Of a stretch of 47,921 nucleotides of DNA, positions 1 to 7,911 are shown in pieces; position 1 is the stretch's first letter, and the number at the start of each line of letters is the position of its first letter. The DNA is from JAVBMB01 sp031552995 (GTDB taxonomy: Bacteria; Bacillota; Clostridia; Oscillospirales; Butyricicoccaceae): NCBI GenBank assembly GCA_031552995.1, contig JAVBMB010000002.1, positions 1 to 47,921 of the forward strand, written 5' to 3'. The notes beneath the pieces are model-generated. The model was not told the origin of the DNA and ran no database searches. It was given only the letters and a program-made list of their open reading frames with translations. The position numbers and the translations under genes were made by a program.

Positions 1-1083
1 GCCCAGCGACATGCCAAGGCCGTGGATGCTGGTCATCATTTTGTGTTTCTTCATCAGGCCGTCAAGCCTTGCGCGCAGCTTCGCGGCGCGGCGCGCCAAA
101 TCCTGCTTAAAGCCCGGCTCGGACAGTATCTCTATATTCGCGATGCCGGCGGCGGCGCACGCGGCGTTGCCGCCCATGGTGAACAGATGCGCCGGCGGGC
201 CGAGCGCGTCGAATATTTCGGCCCGGCCGACGACGGCCGAAACCGGAAGACCGCCGCCGCATGATTTGCCAAGGGCAATCAGGTCGGGCGCGATGCCGAA
301 ATTGTCGATGCCAAACCACTCTCCGGTGCGCATAAAGCCCTGCTGAATCTCGTCGTCGACAAACAGGATGCCGCTGGCCCTGCACAGCTCGTAAAGCCCG
401 GTCATAAACGCCTGCGGCGGAACTATCAGCCCGCCGTCGCCCTGAATCGGCTCGAGGAACACGGCCGCGACCTCATCGGCGGGCAGGTATGACGCAAACG
501 CGCGGCGGATTTCGTTCAGGCAGCGCTCGCCGTCACCGGGGCCGTTGTTTTCGACATCGGGGAACGGAAAAACATACACATCGGGCAGCATGGCGCCAAG
601 GCCGCGCCGCATGTTAAGGCTGATGTTCGACACGGCGAGAGCGCCGTATGTCGAGCCGTGGTACGCGCCCTCGAAGCAGATTATCTTGCTGCGGCCGGTG
701 AAGCGGCGCGCCAGCTTGATGCAGCAATCAATGGAATCGGAGCCCGACAGGCCGAACGCGACCTTTTTGGCGAATGTGCCGGGGGTGATGGCGGTCAGCT
801 TCTCGGCGAGCTCGATAGAGCGCGGATTGTAGAAGTACGCGTTTGTGTACTGCGAGTAGTCGCGCATCTGGGCTTCGACTGCCGCGATAATTTTAGGGTG
901 GCTGTGCCCGATGTTCTGGCTGGACGCGCTGGCAAGCATGTCGATGAACTGATTGCCGTCCATGTCCTCCACCATTGCGCCGCTGCCGCTTTTCATCACG
1001 AAGGGGTAGTACTGGATTCTCGCAAAGGGCGCGATGACCTCGCTGTCGCGCTTTGCCCAGCTCTTACAGTTGTCGGTATTCAT
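1..1083 (-). CDS. class III (GabT/HemL-type) PLP aminotransferase, 3' end missing
   Basis: 361 codons are visible before the window edge; the family is usually about 430 residues, so the C-terminal part is missing. The start is the ATG at 1083, preceded by AAAGGCGG; an ATG four bases upstream runs straight into a stop. Seen: the cofactor-binding segment FVDDEIQQGFMRTGEWFG, followed by LIALGKSCGGGLPVSAVVG, whose Lys should form the PLP aldimine, and an N-terminal substrate and dimer region around ASSQNIGHSHP. Known of the family: it transfers an amino group from an omega-amine or amino acid to 2-oxoglutarate or pyruvate. The substrate cannot be read from the sequence; 4-aminobutyrate, ornithine-type and glutamate-1-semialdehyde-type enzymes all look like this. 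It lies 56 bases behind the methionine sulfoxide reductase on the same strand and is probably cotranscribed with it. Confidence 0.85.
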   Translation of the reverse strand, partial: MNTDNCKSWAKRDSEVIAPFARIQYYPFVMKSGSGAMVEDMDGNQFIDMLASASSQNIGHSHPKIIAAVEAQMRDYSQYTNAYFYNPRSIELAEKLTAITPGTFAKKVAFGLSGSDSIDCCIKLARRFTGRSKIICFEGAYHGSTYGALAVSNISLNMRRGLGAMLPDVYVFPFPDVENNGPGDGERCLNEIRRAFASYLPADEVAAVFLEPIQGDGGLIVPPQAFMTGLYELCRASGILFVDDEIQQGFMRTGEWFGIDNFGIAPDLIALGKSCGGGLPVSAVVGRAEIFDALGPPAHLFTMGGNAACAAAGIANIEILSEPGFKQDLARRAAKLRARLDGLMKKHKMMTSIHGLGMSLG

Positions 1084-1139
1084 TACATTCCGCCTTTCGG
1101 TCGTTTATTTAAAAATAATTATAGCCGCAAAAGAAAACA

Positions 1140-1628
1140 TCAACGCGCCCCCGGCAAAAATGCCGATATCAACCCGGCAACCTCGCCAAGGCAGGCTTGC
1201 TCAAGCTCGCCGAATCTGTCAAACGTCGGGCTGTCGATGTCCAGCACGCCGAAAAGCTCGCCCTCGCACAGCAGCGGAAGCACAATTTCGGAGTTCGACG
1301 CCGTGTCGCACGCGATATGGCCGGGGAAGGCGTGAACATCAGGCACTATGACGGCCTGACGCAGCGCGGCCGCCGTGCCGCATACTCCGCTGCCGATATC
1401 TATGCGCGTGCACGCCGGCTTGCCCTGAAACGGCCCCAGCACAAGCTGCGCGCCGCGAAGTATGTAGAACCCGGCCCAGTTTATGTCGTCGATATAAGCC
1501 GCGATGAACGCCGATATGTTGCCGAGGCACGCGATAAGGTCGCTCTCGCCTGCAATAGCGTCGCGCACGGCGCGGACAAGCCGGCGGCAGCGCGTTTCGC
1601 GGCTGCCGGACATATGCAGCTCGTGCAT
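1140..1628 (-). CDS. msrC: free methionine-(R)-sulfoxide reductase (GAF domain)
   Basis: 162 residues, the usual length for the cytosolic fRMsr (YebR/YtsP) family, which reduces free methionine-R-sulfoxide. It is a single GAF domain. Motifs seen: INWAGFY near residue 50, GPFQGKPACTRIDIGSGVCG at 66-84, and HIACDTASNSEIVLPL at 104-119. The three redox cysteines fall at about 73, 83 and 107, with spacings of 10 and 24 that match the E. coli triad from memory. The start ATG follows AAGGGGTGG, and only one base separates it from the stop of the upstream aldo-keto reductase (TAACATG), so the two are translationally coupled. The pairing suggests a repair or redox-stress operon, which is inference. 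Confidence 0.9.
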   Translation of the reverse strand: MHELHMSGSRETRCRRLVRAVRDAIAGESDLIACLGNISAFIAAYIDDINWAGFYILRGAQLVLGPFQGKPACTRIDIGSGVCGTAAALRQAVIVPDVHAFPGHIACDTASNSEIVLPLLCEGELFGVLDIDSPTFDRFGELEQACLGEVAGLISAFLPGAR

Positions 1629-1629
1629 G

Positions 1630-2778
1630 TTATTCTATCCACCCCTTAAGCGCGTCATGCGCGACGGCCAGCTTTTCGGGGATGTCGATATGCTGCGGGC
1701 ATTTGTCGACGCAGACGCCGCATTTGACGCACTTCGACGCGTCGCGCCCGGCGTTGACGGCGAACATATAGCTGCGTTTTGGCTGCGCAAAGTCGCCGAA
1801 CATGTTGCCGTCGTTATACTTTGAAAACACATTAGGGATGCCTACGCCGGCGGGGCAGGGCAGGCAGTATTCGCAGCCGGTGCACGGCACGGTGACGATT
1901 GACTCGTACGCCAGCTTGACGCGGGTCAGTATATCGCGCTCGCCCGGCGTGACGCAGCCGGGGACGAAATCGGGCGCCGAAAATGTGTCGATATTCTGCT
2001 TGAGCTGCTCCATCGTCGTCACGCCGCTCAATATCGTGCTGACCTGCGGGTAGTCGACAATGTGCCTGAAAGCCCACTGCGCCGGTGTGCGGCCGGGCAG
2101 CTCGTCGTAGATACGCTGCACGGGCTGCGGCGCGCAGGCGAGGCCGCCGCCGCGAAGAGGCTCCATGATGACGAGGGCGCAGCCTTTGTTCCCGGCGTCG
2201 ATTATTGCCTGCTCGGTCGCCTCTTTATCGATATCCAGCAGGTTCTGCTGTGTCTGGCACATGCCCCAGTCGTAGTAGTCGAGTATATCTTTGAATGTGG
2301 CATAATTGCCGTGGAACGAAAAGCCGATTGTGCCGATGAGCCCCTCGGCGCGGAATTTTTCATATTCCTCGATGATGTTGCGCTGCTTTATGTCCGGCCA
2401 GGTCGCGGCGCCGATGTTGTGTATCAGATAGACGTCGATATAGTCTGTGCGTAGCTTCTTAAGTGTGGATTCGAGGTTGCGGCGGATGTCGCCCTGGGTT
2501 TTCATCACACCGAACGGCTGCTTTGTGGCGATTTTGACGGTCTTGCGCAGCGCGCCTTCAAGCGCCTCGCCAAGGACCTCCTCGCTTGTGGAGTTGTGGT
2601 ACGAAAACGCCGTGTCGAAGTAATTTACCCCGTGTGTCGCGGCGTAGCGAAGCAGCTCGTATGCCTGCTCGCGGTCGACCTCGGCCTTGCCGTCCTCTAT
2701 CTTGCGCGGCAGCCTCATGCATCCGACGCCGAAGAGAGAGACGTCAAAGTTTTGTTTGCCGTATTTACGGTATTGCAT
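1630..2778 (-). CDS. aldo/keto reductase with C-terminal 4Fe-4S ferredoxin domain
   Basis: 382 residues. The N-terminal 280 or so form an aldo-keto reductase barrel: LFGVGCMRLP near the start, YFDTAFSYHNSTSEEVLG with the catalytic Asp/Tyr region, and YIDVYLIHN with the catalytic-site His. The C-terminus carries two cysteine clusters, CTGCEYCLPCPAG and CVKCGVCVDKCPQ, as expected for bound iron-sulfur clusters. This AKR-ferredoxin fusion is common in anaerobic Clostridia. It presumably reduces an aldehyde or ketone with NAD(P)H, with electrons possibly moving through the cluster; the substrate is unknown. The start is the ATG at 2778 behind CGGAGTG. It is the first gene of a minus-strand operon with msrC and the aminotransferase. 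Confidence 0.9.
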   Translation of the reverse strand: MQYRKYGKQNFDVSLFGVGCMRLPRKIEDGKAEVDREQAYELLRYAATHGVNYFDTAFSYHNSTSEEVLGEALEGALRKTVKIATKQPFGVMKTQGDIRRNLESTLKKLRTDYIDVYLIHNIGAATWPDIKQRNIIEEYEKFRAEGLIGTIGFSFHGNYATFKDILDYYDWGMCQTQQNLLDIDKEATEQAIIDAGNKGCALVIMEPLRGGGLACAPQPVQRIYDELPGRTPAQWAFRHIVDYPQVSTILSGVTTMEQLKQNIDTFSAPDFVPGCVTPGERDILTRVKLAYESIVTVPCTGCEYCLPCPAGVGIPNVFSKYNDGNMFGDFAQPKRSYMFAVNAGRDASKCVKCGVCVDKCPQHIDIPEKLAVAHDALKGWIE

Positions 2779-3090
2779 TAAAAATCACACTCCGTTTTAT
2801 TATTAGCATAGTAGTTTTAACAAGTAAATTAAGTATAACACAAAAAAACATGCTTGTCTGCACAATCAGTAAAAAAATGAACGTCAAAAGCCGAACAAAA
2901 GACACCGCAAAGCACCGTTACGATACGCGAACCTGCCGGGGAAAAAAGATAATAGCAATAATTATGTTTTTTGATAAATGTGACATAAATAACGATACAA
3001 AACGAGAAAAATCTGATATAGTATCTATAAGTATATCCGCAGATTCAGAAATGTCTGCCGCACAGCGGCGTTAACTGGAGGGGCCAGCAT
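2779..3090. promoter_or_regulatory. divergent intergenic region, AT-rich
   Basis: 312 bases between the divergent aldo-keto reductase and the EAL-HDOD gene. It is much more AT-rich than its neighbours and should hold both promoters. On the plus strand there is a -10-like TATAGT at about 3017-3022 without a clear -35. On the minus strand TATACT and TATGCT hexamers lie within 40 bases of the start but pair poorly with any -35. I see no gene or clear hairpin. The EAL-HDOD gene has a strong ribosome binding site (GGAGGGG) at the right edge. Confidence 0.4.
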
Positions 3091-4305
3091 ATGGGGACAC
3101 ATGTTGCAAGACAGCCGATATTCACCGATATGTCAAAGCTGTTCGGGTATGAACTGTATTATCGTGACAGGCCGGAGAGCCAGAAATATGACGGAGAGGA
3201 TGACGACACGGCATCGTCCGAGACGATTGCAAACTGCTTCCACAAGATAGGCATAGAAAAAATAACCGGCGGCAGGCGGGCGTTTATCAACTTCACCGAG
3301 AAGTTAATTGTCAGCCAGGTGCCGACGCTGCTGCCCAGCGATATACTTGTAGTCGAGGTGCCCGGCACGGCGCTGCCGACGCCCGAGCTGCTTGAAGCGT
3401 GCGCCGAGCTGCGCGGCAAGGGGTATTTGATTGCGCTTGACCGCTACGCCGGAGAGCCGCAGCGCGCGCCGTTTCTGCACACCGCGGATATAGTCAAGAT
3501 AGATTTTTCGCTGGAGCTGGCGCCGAATATCCGCCAGGCGATATCCAGCCTTAAAAAAGGCCCGGTTGTGATGCTGGCCGACAAGGTGGAGAGCTATGAG
3601 GGCTTTTACAGGGCAAGAGAGATGGGTATCAAGCTGTTTCAGGGCAACTATTTCAGCAAGCCGAGCATTATAGAGTCGAACGAGGCCGATTTGTCGCCGC
3701 TTAAGAGCAACTGCGTGCGGCTGATAAACCAGGTGTTTCAGGAGCGGCTGGACTTTGAAGCGGTGTCGCGGACGATTATGAAGGACGTATCGCTGTCCTA
3801 CAGGCTGCTGCGCGTGATAAACTCGGCGTTTTTCGGTATGCGCTACACGGTGAGCAATGTCAAGCAGGCGCTTGCCATACTGGGAGAGATAGAGGTGAAA
3901 AAATGGGTCATGCTCGTCTCGCTGGCGGAGCTGTCTGACGGCCAGCCGGAGGAGCTGATACATGCGTCGCTGACAAGGGCGCGGTTTATGGAGCTTATCG
4001 CCCCGTTTGCCGGAATGAGCGCCGACAGCGACGACCTGTTTATGCTGGGGTTGATGTCGTACATGCCGGCCATTATGCGGATATCAATAGAGGAGGTCGT
4101 CAGGCGCACAGCGATGTCGCCGTCGATAAGCGAGCCGCTTATTGAGGGGACGGGCAGGCTGATGCCGCTGTTTAAGCTTGTTACAACATACGAGCGCGGA
4201 GAGTGGAATGAAGCGCTGGCGCTGGCGTACTCGCTGGATATTTTTCAGGACGGACTGAGCGAATGCTATCAGGAGGCCATGAGCTGGTCGAACTATATCA
4301 ACTGA
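3091..4305 (+). CDS. EAL-HDOD signalling protein (YuxH-type)
   Basis: 404 residues. The N-terminal 200 residues follow the EAL phosphodiesterase layout: ARQPIF, GYELYYR in place of EALLR, FINFT, LIALDRYAG, VKIDFS and FQGNYFSKP. The Asp pair of the catalytic DDFG segment is replaced by DRYA and the later glutamate-rich motif reads VVEVPGT, so c-di-GMP hydrolysis is unlikely. The C-terminal 190 residues are an HDOD domain (SLSYRLLRVINSAFFGM), which in this family lacks HD hydrolase residues and is thought to act as a protein-interaction module. The role is therefore signalling, of unknown output. It starts at ATG 3091 behind GGAGGGG. Its stop overlaps the stop of the convergent acetyltransferase by 8 bases. 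Confidence 0.88.
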   Translation: MGTHVARQPIFTDMSKLFGYELYYRDRPESQKYDGEDDDTASSETIANCFHKIGIEKITGGRRAFINFTEKLIVSQVPTLLPSDILVVEVPGTALPTPELLEACAELRGKGYLIALDRYAGEPQRAPFLHTADIVKIDFSLELAPNIRQAISSLKKGPVVMLADKVESYEGFYRAREMGIKLFQGNYFSKPSIIESNEADLSPLKSNCVRLINQVFQERLDFEAVSRTIMKDVSLSYRLLRVINSAFFGMRYTVSNVKQALAILGEIEVKKWVMLVSLAELSDGQPEELIHASLTRARFMELIAPFAGMSADSDDLFMLGLMSYMPAIMRISIEEVVRRTAMSPSISEPLIEGTGRLMPLFKLVTTYERGEWNEALALAYSLDIFQDGLSECYQEAMSWSNYIN

Positions 4306-4738
4306 TATCCATCCGGAATGTATAGGCAAACCGCGTGAAGCCGGCGCGTTCGTAAAAGGCGTGCGCGCCGGTGCGGTGGAAGGACGACTCAAGCTCAAGC
4401 CCGGCGCATCCGCGCGCTTTTGCCTCGCTTCGCACGGCGCCGACAAGCGCCGCGCCCACGCCGGCGCCGCGGCAGTTCGAATCGACGACCATCGCCGTAA
4501 GGCAGCATTTTGTGCCGCAGTGCCACGGGCTGGAGACAACGGAGCACGACACAAAGCCTATTACGTCATCGCCCGATTTTGCGACAAGCGAGAACTCGTC
4601 CGGCCGGGCGATAATGCGCTCTGTTGTGCGGCGCATCGCGTCATAATCCTTTGGCCCGGCGTTTGGCCACAGCTGGGCAAACAGGGGATATATACCGTCA
4701 AAATCCCGCAGAGATGTAAATGAGATGCCGTATTCCAT
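4298..4738 (-). CDS. GNAT family N-acetyltransferase
   Basis: 146 residues starting at MEYGISFTSLRDFDGI. Seen: strand-4 segment CCLTAMVVDSNCRGAGVGAAL, which contains the R/Q-x-x-G-x-A acetyl-CoA pyrophosphate-binding motif as RGAGVG, and the C-terminal AHAFYERAGF, the usual GNAT helix-strand end. The frame stays open upstream to about 5542, but that part is antisense to the DUF1576 gene and does not resemble a protein, so I place the start at ATG 4738. No good ribosome binding site lies directly before it; GGAGGAAG sits about 30 bases upstream, so a non-ATG start slightly upstream is possible. The substrate is unknown. It converges with and overlaps the EAL-HDOD gene. Confidence 0.8.
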   Translation of the reverse strand: MEYGISFTSLRDFDGIYPLFAQLWPNAGPKDYDAMRRTTERIIARPDEFSLVAKSGDDVIGFVSCSVVSSPWHCGTKCCLTAMVVDSNCRGAGVGAALVGAVRSEAKARGCAGLELESSFHRTGAHAFYERAGFTRFAYTFRMDIS

Positions 4739-4820
4739 GATGCAACCGTTCGGGCGAATACCGCCCGGCCTTCCTCCGGTAATTATGGCGCGTCGGGCTT
4801 TTGGCCTGTTTCGCGCCTTG

Positions 4821-4849
4821 TTGATATTGTACAGCTGTTTTTTTATCAG
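4821..4849 (+). promoter_or_regulatory. candidate promoter of the DUF1576 cluster
   Basis: TTGATA, 17 bases, then TATCAG, lying about 50 bases ahead of the ATG at 4898. The -35 is good and the -10 moderate. It is the only plausible sigma-A site in the 159-base gap between the divergent acetyltransferase and the membrane-protein gene. Confidence 0.45.
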
Positions 4850-4897
4850 GTAAAGGGCATTTTTAGCGCCCGACTGTAATTTTGTGAGGGGGATGCA

Positions 4898-6154
4898 ATG
4901 GAAAAACGAAAGAAGATGATATACTACCCGGAGTACCGGTTGTTCACCGTCGCTATTGCCGCGTTCACCGTCATGGCGTTTGTTCTCAGCACACCGGGCG
5001 AAATATTCGGCGGCATGCTTAAAATCGTGACGTCGCGCAGTATACTTATCACCGATTATATGCATGTTGGCGGCCCGGGCGCGATGCTGGTGAGCGCCGC
5101 GATAACCGGCGCGTTTGCAATGCTTATGATGATGCGCGCCGGAGTAAAGCCGTACGGCGCAATTATTATGGCGCTGTGGATGACGCTGGGCTTTGGCCTG
5201 TTTGGCAAGAATATATTCAACATGTGGCCGCTTATGGCGGGTGTCTGGCTGTATGCCAGGGTTCAAAAGGTTGAGTTTTCGGCGTTTTCGCTGGCGGCGC
5301 TGCTTGTGGCGACGCTGTGCCCTGTCGTGTCCGAAATAAGCTTTTTGCCAAATATGCCGCGCGTGCCCGGGCTTGTGCTCGGCGTCGCGCTTGGCGTGCT
5401 GGCCGGGTTTATTTTCCCCGCGCTCGCGTCGTTTCTCGTGCGTGTCCACGACGGATATTCGCTTTACAACATGGGCTTCGCCGGCGGGCTGATTGCCATG
5501 TTTTTTGTGTCGATACTCAAAAGCCTCAACATTCAGTTCCAAACCGAGACGCTGTGGGGCACGGGATATAACACGCCGATGGCGTTGCTGCTGTATTTTC
5601 TTAGCGTCGTGCTTATCGCCGCCGGGTTCAGCAAGCGCTCGGGCAGCGGGCAGATAGAAGTGCTGCGCCGAATTATGCTTGTGCCGGGGCGGCTTGTGTC
5701 GGACTTCTATGCCCAGTTCGGGTACAGCGCCTACATTAATATGGGCATTTTAGGGATACTTGCGACAACGCTTGTGCTTGTTCTCGGCGCCGACCTGAAC
5801 GGGCCGACGATGGGCGGCGTGCTGACGATAATCGCGTTCGGCTGCTTTGGCAAGCATCTGCGCAATGTCGTGCCCATACTCGTCGGGGCGGTGCTGTCCA
5901 CCTATCTGAATGTCTGGGACCCGACGGCGCCCGGCAATATTCTCGCAGTGCTGTTTTCTACCGGCCTTGCGCCGATTGCCGGGCAGTTCGGCATAGTCTG
6001 GGGTATCGTCGCGGGTTTTCTGCATGTCAATATTGTAATTCACGCCGGGTACCTGAGCAACGGACTTAACCTGTACAACAACGGATTTGCGGGCGGTTTT
6101 GTGGCGATGTTCCTCGTGCCGCTCATCGTGGCGCTGAGGCGCGCAAAAGAGTAA
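4898..6154 (+). CDS. DUF1576 family polytopic membrane protein
   Basis: 418 residues and very hydrophobic, with roughly ten membrane segments. I recognise it as the DUF1576 family, which has no established function. The two halves look like a duplication: VSAAITGAFAMLMM, WMTLGFGLFGKNIFNMWP and GYSLYNMGFAGGLIAMFFV in the first half line up with MGGVLTIIAFGCFGKHLRNVVP and GLNLYNNGFAGGFVAMFLV in the second. An internally duplicated, glycine-rich integral membrane protein with matching central motifs recalls channel or transporter folds such as urea transporters; that comparison is inference. ATG 4898 follows GAGGGGG. It is the first gene of a tight plus-strand cluster with the two genes downstream (gaps of 12 and 9 bases). 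Confidence 0.85.
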   Translation: MEKRKKMIYYPEYRLFTVAIAAFTVMAFVLSTPGEIFGGMLKIVTSRSILITDYMHVGGPGAMLVSAAITGAFAMLMMMRAGVKPYGAIIMALWMTLGFGLFGKNIFNMWPLMAGVWLYARVQKVEFSAFSLAALLVATLCPVVSEISFLPNMPRVPGLVLGVALGVLAGFIFPALASFLVRVHDGYSLYNMGFAGGLIAMFFVSILKSLNIQFQTETLWGTGYNTPMALLLYFLSVVLIAAGFSKRSGSGQIEVLRRIMLVPGRLVSDFYAQFGYSAYINMGILGILATTLVLVLGADLNGPTMGGVLTIIAFGCFGKHLRNVVPILVGAVLSTYLNVWDPTAPGNILAVLFSTGLAPIAGQFGIVWGIVAGFLHVNIVIHAGYLSNGLNLYNNGFAGGFVAMFLVPLIVALRRAKE

Positions 6155-6166
6155 AAGAGGTAAAAA

Positions 6167-6508
6167 ATGAGGTATATATTCGAAAAAAACCTGCGTGTGA
6201 TGAATGAAATAATCACATATTGCCACACGAAAGACGCGCTGGACATCGCGGCGCGCCTGTACCGCGCAGGCGGCAAATGGATTATCGATATTACGGCAGC
6301 CGCCCCGGGGCTGGACGACATGGATGTTGACCTGCTGCGCGAGCAGCTGTCCTGCCCGCGCCAGCGCCATGTGGAAGAGAGCTACTGGGCGCTGGGGGGA
6401 GAGCTTCAAAGCGCGGGGGAGCTGACGCTGGCCGGCATGATGGTGGACGAGGCGCGCGTTGATTACGCCGATGGCCTGCTGCGCATTGAAGTGAGCAGGC
6501 TGGACTAG
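6167..6508 (+). CDS. conserved-looking small protein of unknown function
   Basis: 113 residues, soluble, no signal peptide or membrane segment. I do not recognise the family. It begins MRYIFEKNLRVMNEIITYCH and has an acidic stretch PGLDDMDVDLLREQL in the middle. Codon use and GC match the flanking genes, and a clear ribosome binding site (AGAGGTAAAAA) precedes the ATG, so it looks like a real gene. It sits 12 bases behind the DUF1576 membrane protein and 9 bases ahead of the P-loop protein, so it probably works with them, perhaps as a cytoplasmic accessory of the membrane protein. Confidence 0.7.
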   Translation: MRYIFEKNLRVMNEIITYCHTKDALDIAARLYRAGGKWIIDITAAAPGLDDMDVDLLREQLSCPRQRHVEESYWALGGELQSAGELTLAGMMVDEARVDYADGLLRIEVSRLD

Positions 6509-6517
6509 CGGCGGAAT

Positions 6518-7186
6518 ATGGAAATAAATGATCGCCTGATAAAGCATCACCTTAAAAACGTGCTGTTTATAAACGGCACGTCATACGCCGGCAAGTCTAC
6601 AATGGTCAAGCTGATTGCAGCGCGCTTTAATATGGTATGCTGCGGAGAAAATTATGACTGCGTGCCGCCCGGCATTGCGGACGCCGGGCGTTACCCCAAC
6701 CTGAACTATTTTGAGACGATGAGCGACTGGCGCAGCTTTGTGAGCCGCCCGCCGGACGAATATGACGCCTTTATAGAAAACTGCTCGCGGGAGCTTGTCG
6801 AGTTCGAAATAACGCATCTGATAAGCATCGCCCGCTCGCAAAGGGTGATTGTGGACACAAACCTGCCGCCCGACGTGCTGCGGCGCGTGGCGGATTATAA
6901 TCAGGTGGCGGTAATGCTGTCACCGCGCTCGATGTCGGTGCGGCATTTCTTCGACCGTGACGACAGCGACAAGGCGTTCCTAAAGCGGCAGATAATGCTG
7001 ACGGATGACCCCGAAAGGGTAATGGCAAGCTTCCTTGCCGGCGTGGCAAAAATAAACCGCAGACAGAATGACGAGTGGGCGGGCAGCGGCTTTTTCACCA
7101 TACACAGGCAGGAGGGTGACGGCGACACGCGCGAGCAGACGCTTGAGGCGCTTGCCATGCACTTCGGGCTGCCTGCGACACGGTAA
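6518..7186 (+). CDS. P-loop NTPase, kinase-like
   Basis: 222 residues. A Walker A motif, FINGTSYAGKST, lies at about residues 17-28, early in the chain as in small-molecule kinases (shikimate, adenylate or chloramphenicol phosphotransferase-like). A hydrophobic strand ending in Asp (RVIVDTNLP) near residue 110 may act as Walker B or substrate base. No DEAD, ABC or AAA+ signature is present. The substrate is unknown. As last gene of the DUF1576 cluster it may phosphorylate something the membrane protein handles, which is inference from position only. It ends 70 bases before a 13-bp perfect hairpin. Confidence 0.75.
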   Translation: MEINDRLIKHHLKNVLFINGTSYAGKSTMVKLIAARFNMVCCGENYDCVPPGIADAGRYPNLNYFETMSDWRSFVSRPPDEYDAFIENCSRELVEFEITHLISIARSQRVIVDTNLPPDVLRRVADYNQVAVMLSPRSMSVRHFFDRDDSDKAFLKRQIMLTDDPERVMASFLAGVAKINRRQNDEWAGSGFFTIHRQEGDGDTREQTLEALAMHFGLPATR

Positions 7187-7256
7187 ACCTGGCGCTGCAG
7201 GGTGAGATGCATAAGGCCGCAGGGCGTGATTTCGGTCAAATAAAGACATAAAGAAG

Positions 7257-7286
7257 CACCCTCTGAATCTGTTGATTCAGAGGGTG
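7257..7286. terminator. bidirectional hairpin between convergent genes
   Basis: A perfect 13-bp stem (CACCCTCTGAATC / GATTCAGAGGGTG) with a TGTT loop, between the P-loop gene and the convergent acetyltransferase. T-rich sequence follows it on the minus strand (GCTTCTTTATGTCTTT); on the plus strand there is no T run. Confidence 0.7.
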
Positions 7287-7315
7287 TAATACACGATATA
7301 TTCCGCGAAAGCCGA

Positions 7316-7346
7316 GAAAAACGGCACGGGGCAAAGGCCCGTCCCG
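7316..7346 (-). terminator. terminator of the acetyltransferase pair
   Basis: Read on the minus strand: CGGC with a GGG bulge, then ACGGG, pairing with CCCGTGCCG, followed directly by TTTTTC. It lies 23 bases past the stop of the acetyltransferase at 7369. Confidence 0.65.
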
Positions 7347-7368
7347 CCGCTTTAGCCGAAGAAAATGC

Positions 7369-7857
7369 CTATACCGGCGGGTTGATTTTCTTTTCCATAT
7401 ACGCCAGTGTGATTGCCCCGCCGCTCTGCTCCCTTTTTTCTCCGGTTTCCGTGTATCCGGCTTTTTGATAACACCTTCGGTTTGCGTTTTGGTCGGCAGG
7501 GAAGTCCAATGTCCAGCTGCCGGCGTTTGAAACCGTGCGCTCGCACATTAAAATTGCCGTGCCGGCAATGCCGTTCCCCTGTAATTCGGGCAAGATGTAT
7601 ATTCGGGCAAGATAATAAGCCCCCGGCATTCCGTTTCGCTCGCAGAAGGAAACCCCGCCGCAAAGCCTGCTGTCGGCATGGATTTTATACACGTGCCAGT
7701 TTGGACGGTCAAGCCAGGCGGCAATCTCATCCTCTCCGCGCAAATAGGGGCTGCCCTCGTCATGATAAATATCATATAGCCGCTTAAAGGCCTTTTGCTG
7801 AATCGCAACCAATGCTTCTGCGTCCCGCATGGTTGCCGGAATTATCTCTACGTTCAT
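7369..7857 (-). CDS. GNAT family N-acetyltransferase
   Basis: 162 residues from ATG 7857, chosen because GAGGGGGT lies 4 bases upstream; a further in-frame ATG at 7878 lacks a binding site. Seen: IYILPELQGNGIAGTAILM with the acetyl-CoA-binding Q-G-N-G-I-A motif at about residues 92-110, preceded by a substrate-side segment AYYLARIYI, and the usual NRRCYQKAGYTETGE at the C-terminus. The acyl acceptor is unknown. It is the second gene of a minus-strand pair, 54 bases behind another GNAT protein and ahead of a terminator. Confidence 0.85.
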   Translation of the reverse strand: MNVEIIPATMRDAEALVAIQQKAFKRLYDIYHDEGSPYLRGEDEIAAWLDRPNWHVYKIHADSRLCGGVSFCERNGMPGAYYLARIYILPELQGNGIAGTAILMCERTVSNAGSWTLDFPADQNANRRCYQKAGYTETGEKREQSGGAITLAYMEKKINPPV

Positions 7858-7911
7858 TTTACCCCCTCTGCCGCGCATGGGCCTCGGTAAATGCGCGCGG
7901 CCTTCGTATTG

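Noticed and set aside
4739..5542. Long open minus-strand extension upstream of the acetyltransferase
   Set aside because: It is antisense to the DUF1576 gene, is rich in His and Arg in the way of a shadow frame, and does not resemble a protein. The GNAT domain begins at 4738.
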